NCBI RefSeq assembly: GCF_028748185.1
Contig: NZ_CP118164.1
Location: forward strand, 2,356,001 to 2,420,000
Source of the DNA: Bremerella sp. P1
GTDB taxonomy: Bacteria > Planctomycetota > Planctomycetia > Pirellulales > Pirellulaceae
Length of the DNA: 64,000 nt
Direction: 5' to 3'
The notes beneath the pieces were generated by a model. It saw only the letters and a program-made list of their open reading frames with translations, made no database searches and was not told where the DNA came from. The translations under genes were made by a program, and so were the position numbers. Every line of letters starts with the position of its first letter. Within the stretch, counting starts at the first letter, position 1. This document shows, in pieces, positions 30,877-38,646 of this stretch.

Positions 30877-32640
30877 ATGGTTGGGCGATTCTCCCTCTTC
30901 GTGGTAGCCACAATGGTCTGTGGCTTCCTAACCCTCCCTCTGGCGGCTGAGGATTACGCCGGGCAAGCCGATCTCGACAAAGCTGTCGACCTGAAACTCG
31001 ATGCGGAAGGGATGGACGACCTGGCCAAGGTCGCCGAACTTTGCGAGTCGGCCTTGGACAAGGGCCTGCATGAAGAAGACCAGGTCTTCGCAAAACAGCT
31101 GCTCACCTCGGTCCGATACCAACGTGCCGAAGCCATGGGCAAAGGCATCTTCGAAGAAGCTCAGCAGCGCAAGGACTGGAAAGACCTGCGCGACAAAGCG
31201 GTTGCCGAAGTGGACCAGGGCCTGAAGTACGACGATTCGGTCGGTATGCTTCATTTCCTCAAAGCCCGCCTCTTGCTGCTTCCGGAAGGAAACCGCGATG
31301 AGGCCAAGAAGAGCATCAACAAGGCGATCGAATTACTGAAGGGAACAGGCGAGCCCCTTTCCAAGGCGCTGGTCGTTTCGCTTGTCTTTGCCGAAGGCCC
31401 TGATGCTCAGATTGATGTGCTGACCAAGGCGATCGAAGCTCACCCCAACAATGCCGATGCATATCGACTACGCGGATTGATGTACCTGGAACAGGAAAAA
31501 TTTCAGGAAGCGCTGGCCGATCTGAAGGTCGTGACCGAACAACTGGCCCCCGGCGATCTGACTTCGCTGCAAGCCTATGCTCGCGCGTTCGCCAGACTTG
31601 GTGAGTTCGACGAAGCGATCAAAGCGGTCGACCAGATCATTAAGGCCAATCCGAACTCACCCATCGGCTACTTACTGCGAGCCCAGTTCAAGACGATGGC
31701 CGGCAACCTGAATGCCGCGATCGAAGACTTGGACCAGGTATTGGTTCTCGCTCCACGATCGGTGCCTGCTTTACTCATGCGGGCGAGTTTGTACGTGGAA
31801 AGTGGAGACTTTAAATCGGCCCTGCAAGATGTCGAACGGGCCTTGGCTGCCGACACCGGCAACATGCAGGCCTTGCTCATGCGGGCCACGCTTTACGCCC
31901 AGGAAGGCAAGTTCCCCGAAGCCATTCGCGACCTGGAAGCTCTTCAGATTCGCAACAGCGAAAACGCGACGATCACCCTGCAACTGGCGACCCTGTATCA
32001 AGCGGACAAGCGTCCTCGCAAGGCAGTGGAAGTCTACGACCAGGTCCTAAAGATCGAACCAGACAACGTCATCGCATTGCGTGGCAAGGGAGACGCCCTG
32101 CTCTCTTATGGCAAACATGCCGAAGCGGTCGCGACCTACCTGGCAGCCTTGAAGATTCAAGATGACGAAGAAGGCGGCATCTTGAACAACCTGGCCTGGG
32201 TCTTGGCCACGTCCCCGAAAGAGGATGTTCGCGACGGTGCTAAGGCCCTCGAGTACGCCGTGAAAGCCTGCGAAGCGACCGATTACTCGCAAGCTCATAT
32301 CCTTTCGACATTGGCTGCGGCCCATGCCGAAAAGGGTGACTTCGACGAAGCACGCAAGTGGTCGAAGAAGGCCGTGGAAGTCGCTGGCGGAGACGAAGCT
32401 GCCGCCGAGATTCGCGATCACCTGAAGAGCGAGCTTGACGCATACGATGCCAATGAAGCCTGGCGTGAAATCCAGAACACCAAAGAAGGTGGCAAGACCG
32501 ATACCATCGCCGGTCCGGCTTCCAAGGTGGCCGAACAGCTGAAGGACGCCGACAAGGAAAAGAATGGCGACGAAGAGAAGAAAAAAGAGGACAAGCCCGA
32601 AATGATGGAACCTGTCCCAGACATGGCTCCCGTTTCGTAA
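30877..32640 (+). CDS. Secreted TPR-repeat protein
   Basis: 587 residues. A signal peptide (residues 1-24, ending LPLAAED) is followed by about ten tetratricopeptide repeats, with the typical A-x-A-Y and L-x-x-G patterns (NADAYRLRGLMYLEQEKFQEALADL, PIGYLLRAQFKTMAGNLNAAIEDL, ALLMRATLYAQEGKFPEAIRDL, NVIALRGKGDALLSYGKHAEAV). The C-terminus is a charged Lys/Glu-rich tail ending PVPDMAPVS. Such proteins act as periplasmic scaffolds; the partner is unknown. Start ATG 30877 has ACGGAG upstream. It is followed by a hairpin terminator. Confidence 0.88.
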   Translation: MVGRFSLFVVATMVCGFLTLPLAAEDYAGQADLDKAVDLKLDAEGMDDLAKVAELCESALDKGLHEEDQVFAKQLLTSVRYQRAEAMGKGIFEEAQQRKDWKDLRDKAVAEVDQGLKYDDSVGMLHFLKARLLLLPEGNRDEAKKSINKAIELLKGTGEPLSKALVVSLVFAEGPDAQIDVLTKAIEAHPNNADAYRLRGLMYLEQEKFQEALADLKVVTEQLAPGDLTSLQAYARAFARLGEFDEAIKAVDQIIKANPNSPIGYLLRAQFKTMAGNLNAAIEDLDQVLVLAPRSVPALLMRASLYVESGDFKSALQDVERALAADTGNMQALLMRATLYAQEGKFPEAIRDLEALQIRNSENATITLQLATLYQADKRPRKAVEVYDQVLKIEPDNVIALRGKGDALLSYGKHAEAVATYLAALKIQDDEEGGILNNLAWVLATSPKEDVRDGAKALEYAVKACEATDYSQAHILSTLAAAHAEKGDFDEARKWSKKAVEVAGGDEAAAEIRDHLKSELDAYDANEAWREIQNTKEGGKTDTIAGPASKVAEQLKDADKEKNGDEEKKKEDKPEMMEPVPDMAPVS

Positions 32641-32716
32641 GCCAACGCCTTTTTGTTTGCTTCGCCTCGGTGGATTCGAAAGAATGAACGCAGAGGCCAT
32701 ACCGAAAAAGAAACCT

Positions 32717-32750
32717 TGCCCTGGCCTCCTATTGGCGCCAGGGCTTTTTC
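32717..32750 (+). terminator. Intrinsic terminator between TPR gene and phhB
   Basis: GCCCTGGC pairs with GCCAGGGC around a 10-nt loop and is followed by five T residues (32745-32749). It ends 19 nt before the phhB ATG (18 intervening bases), so it may also act as an attenuator in a read-through transcript. Confidence 0.7.
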
Positions 32751-32768
32751 ATGAAGGGACTCCACATC

Positions 32769-33131
32769 ATGGATATTCAAACGCCGGATCAATTGACGCA
32801 AAAGAAGTGCAAGCCGTGCGAAGGTGGTGTCGATCCATGCAGCTTAAACGAAGCCAATGATCAGCTTGGCAAACTGGAAGGCTGGTACCTGACGCACGAC
32901 GGCCAACGCATCCGTAAAGACTGGACCGTGAAGAACTTCATGGCCGGCATGGACTTTTTCAACAAGGTGGCCCAGGTGGCCGAAGAAGACGGACATCACC
33001 CCGACCTTCACATCGCCGGTTATCGCAACGTTTCCATTGAACTTTGGACACATGCGATCGGCGGACTTAGCGAGAACGACTTCATCCTGGCAGCCAAGAT
33101 CGATGCCGTTCCGATTGAGGTAAAGTCCTAA
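32769..33131 (+). CDS. phhB: Pterin-4a-carbinolamine dehydratase
   Basis: 120 residues. The family active-site pattern HHPDLHIAGYRNVSIELWTHAIGGL is present (HHPD at 76-79 and WTH at 93-95), as is FFNKVAQVAEEDGHHPD. The enzyme dehydrates 4a-hydroxytetrahydrobiopterin formed by aromatic amino-acid hydroxylases; in bacteria lacking those it may act in another pterin pathway. The N-terminus has three Cys (KKCKPCEGG...C), as in many planctomycete and proteobacterial members. ATG 32769 is preferred over ATG 32751 because the conserved N-terminus begins with it. The terminator before it leaves no room for its own promoter between the two. Confidence 0.9.
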   Translation: MDIQTPDQLTQKKCKPCEGGVDPCSLNEANDQLGKLEGWYLTHDGQRIRKDWTVKNFMAGMDFFNKVAQVAEEDGHHPDLHIAGYRNVSIELWTHAIGGLSENDFILAAKIDAVPIEVKS

Positions 33132-33255
33132 CTGGCATACGGATACAAACGTGTTCGTATGAAGTCCTGGTTAATGACCACGCAGGACCAATTTGCGTTC
33201 TGCGGCAGGTGACCTAAACTTTGGGAAGTTACTGCGCACGCGTCTTACCCCCAAC

Positions 33256-33612
33256 ATGGTCATGAACGAAGAGACGGAACTTCTCGATAAGCCTCAGCTG
33301 CCGGCCGTTGCTCCTGAGGCTCCGGTTCCGGCCGAGCGAACGATCGATGCAGGCCTTCCGCCCAGCATTCGTTCAGCCGTGCGTAGCCATACGATCATCT
33401 GGATCGTTATCCTTTCGATTGGTCCGCTGGGTTTGCCACTGTTGTGGCTGAGCCCGAAGTACCCGGCCTGGGCGAAGATACTGATCTCGCTGGCCACGGT
33501 TTTCTTCACCGTTATTTTGCCAGTTCTAGTGACGATCTACTGCGGCGAATTTCTCGTTCGTGGACTGCTCGAGGCCATGGAAGAAGCCAACCGAACTGGC
33601 GGGGCAATCTAG
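33256..33612 (+). CDS. Small two-helix membrane protein of unknown function
   Basis: 118 residues: a polar Pro/Ala-rich N-terminus, then two hydrophobic segments (TIIWIVILSIGPLGLPLLWL and KILISLATVFFTVILPVLVT) and a short C-terminus. No known domain is seen. ATG 33256 (MVMNEE) is used, with ATG 33262 as the alternative. It converges with the phosphatase gene, with 7 bp between stops. Confidence 0.65.
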   Translation: MVMNEETELLDKPQLPAVAPEAPVPAERTIDAGLPPSIRSAVRSHTIIWIVILSIGPLGLPLLWLSPKYPAWAKILISLATVFFTVILPVLVTIYCGEFLVRGLLEAMEEANRTGGAI

Positions 33613-33619
33613 CTAACCG

Positions 33620-34165
33620 TTACGCTTCAGCCTCTTCCTGGAGCATTCGGTAATACTCCTTCACTACGGGGCGGCGATAGAGCGTTGCCAACACCTGGCG
33701 TCGCTTTTCCAGAAGGAAGACCTGGGCCTGCTCAGGGGTCATCCCCTTAGCTTTCATCAGCCAACACATCACGATGGTCGCACTACGGGCTCGGCCTGCT
33801 TTGCAGTGGACGTAGACGTCCTTTTCGTCGGCAACGAACCGTTCGATAAAGCGAACCCCTTCATCGATGTCCTCGACGCTGGGTGGGGTGAAGTCAACCG
33901 TTGGCAGGTAAAGCTGCTCGACCCCGTGCTCTTTGTAGACGTCCAGTGGGCCTTCGTATTCGTGACACGTATTGATCACCCCTTTAATGCCGCTTTCGGC
34001 CAGGTCGACGGCCATCTTTCGCGACGGGACAGCCCCGACGAAAACATGGTCTTCGATTTCGTCATACCAGCGCCACCACTTAAGCCGCCGGATCATCGTC
34101 CAGTTGTAGAGGTACGAAGGCCAGTAGATCAATTTCGCGTAGAGATGCTGGAAAAAACGCTTCAT
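33620..34165 (-). CDS. PTPMT1-like dual-specificity phosphatase
   Basis: 181 residues. The CX5R signature is VHCKAGRARSAT (Cys121, Arg127), preceded by the general-acid region TVDFTPPSVEDI (Asp91). WRWYDEIEDHVFVGAVPSR (31-49), the EYE motif at 69-71, and GVEQLYLPTVDFT closely follow mitochondrial PTPMT1. In mitochondria this enzyme dephosphorylates phosphatidylglycerophosphate to PG, on the path to cardiolipin. A bacterial member may do the same. ATG 34165 is chosen; a TTG three codons earlier is the only extension. The hydrophobic N-terminus (residues 8-27) could anchor it to the membrane. Confidence 0.88.
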   Translation of the reverse strand: MKRFFQHLYAKLIYWPSYLYNWTMIRRLKWWRWYDEIEDHVFVGAVPSRKMAVDLAESGIKGVINTCHEYEGPLDVYKEHGVEQLYLPTVDFTPPSVEDIDEGVRFIERFVADEKDVYVHCKAGRARSATIVMCWLMKAKGMTPEQAQVFLLEKRRQVLATLYRRPVVKEYYRMLQEEAEA

Positions 34166-34211
34166 GATGGGCAAAAATAGTCGATTCCCGGGGGATACAG
34201 CGTAGGAAGTT

Positions 34212-34223
34212 AATCAATTGATT
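34212..34223. promoter_or_regulatory. 12-bp palindrome in a divergent intergenic region
   Basis: AATCAATTGATT is a perfect dyad, 46 bp upstream of the phosphatase gene start and about 140 bp from the DUF1080 start. It may be an operator or chance in a short AT-rich patch. Confidence 0.25.
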
Positions 34224-34365
34224 CCCTTTGCCTAAGCCACCGATTATGATGGTTGGCGGTCTCTGAGCCCACCCTGCCCAGGCGAAATGTCGCGGCAGCC
34301 TACCCATATGAGGCAAAAACGATGCCTCGTTCCCGCCTGAAATCATCTTGAGGAGAAACCTTTCT

Positions 34366-35886
34366 ATGTTGCGTCTGGTGTGTTGCTTTGGCCTGCTGTT
34401 GAGCATGGCCACGTTCGTGATGGCCGAAGAGCCCGCTTTGAACCAACCTCCCAAGGGCTTCAAGCAACTGTTCAACGGCAAGGATCTCTCCGGCTGGAAG
34501 GGCCTCGTTGCCAATCCTAAGAAGCGGGCCGAGATGTCGCCGGAAGAGCTCGCAGAAGCTCAAGCGAAAGCCGACGAGTCGATGCGAGCGCATTGGCAAG
34601 TTGAAGATGGCGTTCTGATTTTCGATGGCAAAGGGCAAAGCCTGTGCACCTCGAAGGATTACGCTGACTTCGAGATGTACGTTGACTTCAAAATCAAGAA
34701 GGCCGGCGATAGCGGCATCTATCTGCGTGGTAGCCCTCAAGTTCAAATTTGGGATCCCGAGAACGAGAAGGGGGTCGGCTCAGGCGGTTTGTTCAACAAC
34801 CAGAAGAACCCCAGTAAGCCCCTCGTCACTGCGGACAAGCCTGTCGAAGAGTGGAACACTTTCTTCATCCGTATGATCGGCGACCGCGTGACCGTCAAGC
34901 TAAACGGCGAGCTGGTCACTGATGACGTCGTGCTGGAAAACTATTGGGAACGTGACAAGCCAATCTACCGCACTGGCCAGATTGAACTGCAGAATCACGG
35001 TAACACGCTGTACTTCCGCAACATCTACATTCGCGAACTGGTCACGCCAGAACAACTCGCGAAGATCGAAGAAGCCCTACCGGAAAAGCCACGGGTCGAA
35101 CCGAAGGAAAAGCACAACGTGCTGGTCTTCACCCGTTACGACGGCTTCCGTCATAGTTCGATTCCCGTGGGTGCCATGGCGGTGAAGATGCTGGGCGAAA
35201 AAACCGGTGCGTTCGACGCTCGCATCACCAACGATCTTACGATGCTCTCTCCTGAAACGCTCAAAGATTACGACGCGATCGTGATGGTCAATACGACCGG
35301 TTCGTGGATCAAACCCCGCGACGAAGACATCGCCAAGCTGGCTGCCGCCGGCAAGGAAATGAGCAAGGAAGACGCCGAGAAGATGTTCCGCGAAAGCCTG
35401 TTGGAATTTGTCTCCAGCGGCAAGGGCCTGGTCGGCTTCCATGCTGCCAGCGACGCGAACTATCACTGGGAAGACTTCGGCAAGCTGATCGGCGGTTACT
35501 TCCACGGTCACCCTTGGCACGAGAAGGTCGGCATCAAAGTCGATGATCCCGAGCACCCCTTGATGGCTGCGTTCGGTGGCGAGAACTTCGCGATCGTCGA
35601 CGAGATCTACCAGTTCCGCGATCCCTACTCCCGCGAAGCACTGCACGTGCTGCTCTCACTGGATGTCGATAACACGAACATGAACAAGGGTGGCATCCAT
35701 CGCAAGGATGGTGACTTTGCTGTTTCGTGGGTTCGCAAGTGGGGTGACGGCCGCGTGTTCTACAGCTCGCTGGGACATCGCGAAGAGATCTACTGGAACC
35801 CTCAGATGCTGAAGTTCTATCTCGACGGCATCCAGTTCGCTCTGGGTGACATCGATGGACCAACGGCCCCCAGTGCCGCCAAATAA
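34366..35886 (+). CDS. Secreted DUF1080-ThuA fusion protein
   Basis: 506 residues. Signal peptide 1-22 (MLRLVCCFGLLLSMATFVMA). DUF1080 (3-keto-disaccharide hydrolase-like, a concanavalin-like sandwich) spans ~33-235: FKQLFNGKDLSGWKGL, WQVEDGVLIFDG, GDSGIYLRGSPQVQIWD, INLYFRNIYIREL-like ending. A ThuA-like domain (class I glutamine amidotransferase fold) spans ~245-490: HNVLVFTRYDGFRHSS, LVGFHAASDANYHWEDFGKLIGGYF, GRVFYSSLGHREE. Both are tied to sugar or polysaccharide metabolism. ATG 34366 has AGGAG upstream. It is followed by a ThuA-only gene on the same strand. Confidence 0.9.
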   Translation: MLRLVCCFGLLLSMATFVMAEEPALNQPPKGFKQLFNGKDLSGWKGLVANPKKRAEMSPEELAEAQAKADESMRAHWQVEDGVLIFDGKGQSLCTSKDYADFEMYVDFKIKKAGDSGIYLRGSPQVQIWDPENEKGVGSGGLFNNQKNPSKPLVTADKPVEEWNTFFIRMIGDRVTVKLNGELVTDDVVLENYWERDKPIYRTGQIELQNHGNTLYFRNIYIRELVTPEQLAKIEEALPEKPRVEPKEKHNVLVFTRYDGFRHSSIPVGAMAVKMLGEKTGAFDARITNDLTMLSPETLKDYDAIVMVNTTGSWIKPRDEDIAKLAAAGKEMSKEDAEKMFRESLLEFVSSGKGLVGFHAASDANYHWEDFGKLIGGYFHGHPWHEKVGIKVDDPEHPLMAAFGGENFAIVDEIYQFRDPYSREALHVLLSLDVDNTNMNKGGIHRKDGDFAVSWVRKWGDGRVFYSSLGHREEIYWNPQMLKFYLDGIQFALGDIDGPTAPSAAK

Positions 35887-36002
35887 GAAAGAACGATAAG
35901 AGCTAACCGCGGATGACACGAATGGAAGCCGAACGTTCCATTCGTGTTTTCTCCGTGGTCCTTTTTCCTGCCAATCCCATATCTAATCAAGGAATTCCCC
36001 TC

Positions 36003-36860
36003 ATGACGTTTCGCTTGTTCCGCCCCTTGCTGGTGATGCTTTTCGTCCTAGTAATCGCCGGCACTTCCTTTGCCGAAGAAAAGGCCAAACTGAAGGCCTT
36101 GCTGATTACCGGCGGTTGCTGCCACGACTACCCGAACCAGATCAAGATCATCACGCAAGGTCTAAGCCAGCGTGTGAGCATCGAGTGGGATGTGGCCCTG
36201 GCTGACTCCGATCGAAAGACCAAGGTCCCCGTCTACGAGAACCACGACTGGATCAAGCCGTACGACCTGGTTGTGCACAACGAATGCTATGGTGCGGTCG
36301 ATAATGTCGAATTCGTGGAAGGCATCGTCAAGGCACACACCGAGCACAAGATTCCCGCGATCTTCGTTCACTGCTCGATGCACAGCTATCGCAATGCCAA
36401 GACCGACGAGTGGCGAAAGCTGATCGGTATGCGAAGCACCAGCCACGAAGGCAAGCATCCGCTGGACGTCGTCACGTTGGTGGAAGATCACCCGATCATG
36501 AAAGGCTTCCCGCAGAACTGGAAGGTCGAACGGGGCGAGCTATACAAGATTGAAAAGACATGGGACTCGGCCACACCGCTGGCTAAAGCTTACGGCGTGG
36601 ATACGAAGAAGGATCACAACGTGATCTGGTGCAACGAGTACGAGGGGACCAAGACCTTCTCGACCACCTTGGGCCACTACAACGAAACGATGAATAACGA
36701 TGCGTGGCTGAGCCTGGTCGCTCGCGGCATTCTCTGGAGCGTCGATGGCCTGAACGAAGATGGCACCGCCAAACCAGGCTTCGAAGGAACGGGCAAAGCC
36801 GAGATCGACCTCAGCACCCCGAACCCGGACAAGGACAAGAGCCCTACGCCGGCCAAGTAA
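36003..36860 (+). CDS. Secreted ThuA-like protein
   Basis: 285 residues. A signal peptide ends near GTSFA (residue 24). The ThuA fold shows KALLITGGCCHDYPNQ, WIKPYDLVVHNECYG, IPAIFVHCSMHSYR, DVVTLVEDHPIMKGFP and KTFSTTLGHYNETM. ThuA proteins were found in trehalose use in rhizobia; planctomycete homologues lack direct evidence. The C-terminus is a short polar tail. ATG 36003 is chosen because the signal peptide begins there. It follows the DUF1080-ThuA gene by 116 bp and ends in a terminator. Confidence 0.88.
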   Translation: MTFRLFRPLLVMLFVLVIAGTSFAEEKAKLKALLITGGCCHDYPNQIKIITQGLSQRVSIEWDVALADSDRKTKVPVYENHDWIKPYDLVVHNECYGAVDNVEFVEGIVKAHTEHKIPAIFVHCSMHSYRNAKTDEWRKLIGMRSTSHEGKHPLDVVTLVEDHPIMKGFPQNWKVERGELYKIEKTWDSATPLAKAYGVDTKKDHNVIWCNEYEGTKTFSTTLGHYNETMNNDAWLSLVARGILWSVDGLNEDGTAKPGFEGTGKAEIDLSTPNPDKDKSPTPAK

Positions 36861-36895
36861 GTCCTACTTACCCACAAAGCGATCGAAGTAACTCT

Positions 36896-36928
36896 TAGGC
36901 AGCCCACTAGAACAGGGCTGCCTTTTTC
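36896..36928 (+). terminator. Intrinsic terminator after the ThuA gene
   Basis: AGGCAGCCC pairs with GGGCTGCCT around a 9-nt loop, followed by five T residues. Confidence 0.85.
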
Positions 36929-36946
36929 TATGCAAGTCGCAAATCA

Positions 36947-37915
36947 CTAAGAAGCTTTTCGCGGCGAGCAAAAGATCGTTCGCGTCGCGCTGCGGGACGA
37001 TGATTGCCCTTCCGACTCGTCGGCAATCTTTCGCAGTTGGGATTGTGGGTATTCGTGAAAGCGTTGTTCGCCGACCGATTCATAGATCGAAATCAAGGAA
37101 GGCCTGCGGAGCGTACTCCCTAGTCCTGGGCAGCCTTGGCATTGGTTCTCGGTACGATTCTTTCGCCACGATTCCATCGACGAACCTTCCCATAAGCCAC
37201 GTAGGCTGTCTTCTGCCAGGCTACCGAAATAGACCCGTTGCCGATGCTGGCCGCTGCACCCGGTCAATTGGCCGCAAGCGCCGAATGTCATCACGCGATA
37301 CGGTTCTTCGCACAGCTTCATACCGTAGTCGGCCTGTTGCTGCTCAAGCGAGAACGCGCTGGCCCCACCGGTGCGCTGCACGCGAAAGGCGGTACGCCAA
37401 CTCAGTTGATCCAAACGCCCCGCCACGTCGATCGACAGATTCCCTTGGGGAATGCGGACGACCAGTTCTGACGAAAGCTGCCAGGCACTTTTCACGCGTG
37501 CGTAGTATTCGATTGTTCTCAACCAGACTTCGAGTTCGTCTGATAGCTGCTCTTGGTCAGCCTGGTGAAAGGGTAGCAGTTGGTTACGCAGATCGGTGGG
37601 CAGAGCGAACTCGATCGTGGTGAACGCTCGAAAGACTTCCTCCACTTCTTGCCGCATCATCCCCACGCCGTTGGTGAACAGGACACGCTGCGGAAAGCCC
37701 GTCAGGGCAATCATGCGACCATGGTCGACCAGTTCAGCCAACTCGCCGGGGTCGGCACCAACACCCCGGACATGAACAGAGTGGAGGGTATCAATCTGGC
37801 GAACGGCAGAGAGAATCTCGGACAACCGATCCGGCGTCATCATCACACGCCTCGGCCCGTTAGCATCAATCAGATGAAGCGACAATATCCATGGATCGTA
37901 CTTCAGACGCGTCAT
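36947..37915 (-). CDS. SPASM-domain protein lacking the radical-SAM cluster motif
   Basis: 322 residues. The C-terminal half has a SPASM/twitch-type pattern: LCEEPYRVMTFGACGQLTGC, then FGSLAEDSLRGLWEGSSMESWR and NQCQGCPGL. The N-terminal half resembles a partial radical-SAM barrel (TPDRLSEILSAVRQI, VRGVGADPGELAELVDHG, FPQRVLFTNGVGM). But the expected CxxxCxxC is absent: that region reads KYDPWILSLHLIDANGPRRV. The frame has no earlier start before an upstream stop. It may be a pseudoenzyme or binding subunit. The C-terminus is a Ser/Arg-rich tail. It is a lone minus-strand gene. Confidence 0.6.
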   Translation of the reverse strand: MTRLKYDPWILSLHLIDANGPRRVMMTPDRLSEILSAVRQIDTLHSVHVRGVGADPGELAELVDHGRMIALTGFPQRVLFTNGVGMMRQEVEEVFRAFTTIEFALPTDLRNQLLPFHQADQEQLSDELEVWLRTIEYYARVKSAWQLSSELVVRIPQGNLSIDVAGRLDQLSWRTAFRVQRTGGASAFSLEQQQADYGMKLCEEPYRVMTFGACGQLTGCSGQHRQRVYFGSLAEDSLRGLWEGSSMESWRKNRTENQCQGCPGLGSTLRRPSLISIYESVGEQRFHEYPQSQLRKIADESEGQSSSRSATRTIFCSPRKAS

Positions 37916-38291
37916 AGCCTTCGTGAACTTCCCTGTTTCGTGTAGGTGCGATTGACGCCGTGCTAGTCAGGCGTCATTCGCTTGGTCGAAGCCACCCCTC
38001 CGGGACGACTGGGATCAATCGATACTGAACTGGGGGTGTTGCTCAGGCCAATAATGCTTCTCGCGCCAAAATGATGTTAGGAGAGCGCGAACCTAGATGA
38101 TTCCGACTTCCCCCAAGCGAAGCAATATCAACTCTTTCCATTTCGCCCAGAGATGCTGTCTTCGCTAGCAAGTTAAGAACTGATGAACATCCGATGAAGA
38201 CCTGCCAATCTGCAGAACCAACGCCGACATTAGTCGTAGGGATTACTGGAACGCTATCGGAATAGCCCACCCCTACCCCAGGTCCGCTGCC
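37916..38291. other. Intergenic region (376 bp)
   Basis: No supported gene or clear regulatory element. A 75-codon minus-strand frame at 38043-38270 has no family-like sequence and was not called. The region separates two divergent genes and should hold their promoters, but none is clear. Confidence 0.4.
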
Positions 38292-38636
38292 ATGAAGTCG
38301 GAACAGATTTTCCAGAAGCTCGGCGAGATCTTCCCCACTCTCAAGCCGCTGCTTGAAAGTAAAAAGAAGAAGAACCGGTATCCTGGCCGCGAGAAGCGGA
38401 AGACGCCGCTGCGCGCCCCCGAACCGGCGAAGGATGCCAAGCCGGACCTGACCGAGTTCTACGTGAAGTTCCCACCCAAATTCCAGGAGTCGGGACCTTA
38501 TCGGTTAGCGGAACTCAAGACACTCGCTCGCGACGGGCTGATCACCGGCGAGACGCACATCCGCACCGACAAAACATCGTGGATGTACGCCAAGAACATC
38601 AAGGGCCTGGTGGCTTTCGAATCTGAAGAAGATTAG
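38292..38636 (+). CDS. GYF_2 (DUF4339) domain protein
   Basis: 114 residues. A Lys/Arg-rich N-terminal half (KKKKNRYPGREKRK) precedes a GYF_2-like domain at ~66-110: SGPYRLAELKTLARDGLITGETHIRTDKTSWMYAKNIKGL. The GPY...EL...G.I...T.W pattern is the DUF4339 hallmark, a small module thought to bind proline-rich or other peptides. No membrane segment is seen. Start ATG 38292. Its stop is 10 bp from that of the convergent DUF1501 gene. Confidence 0.75.
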   Translation: MKSEQIFQKLGEIFPTLKPLLESKKKKNRYPGREKRKTPLRAPEPAKDAKPDLTEFYVKFPPKFQESGPYRLAELKTLARDGLITGETHIRTDKTSWMYAKNIKGLVAFESEED

Positions 38637-38646
38637 CCGGCTGCTC

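Noticed and set aside
38043-38270. 75-codon minus-strand frame in an intergenic gap
   Set aside because: No family-like sequence, no ribosome binding site; could be chance.
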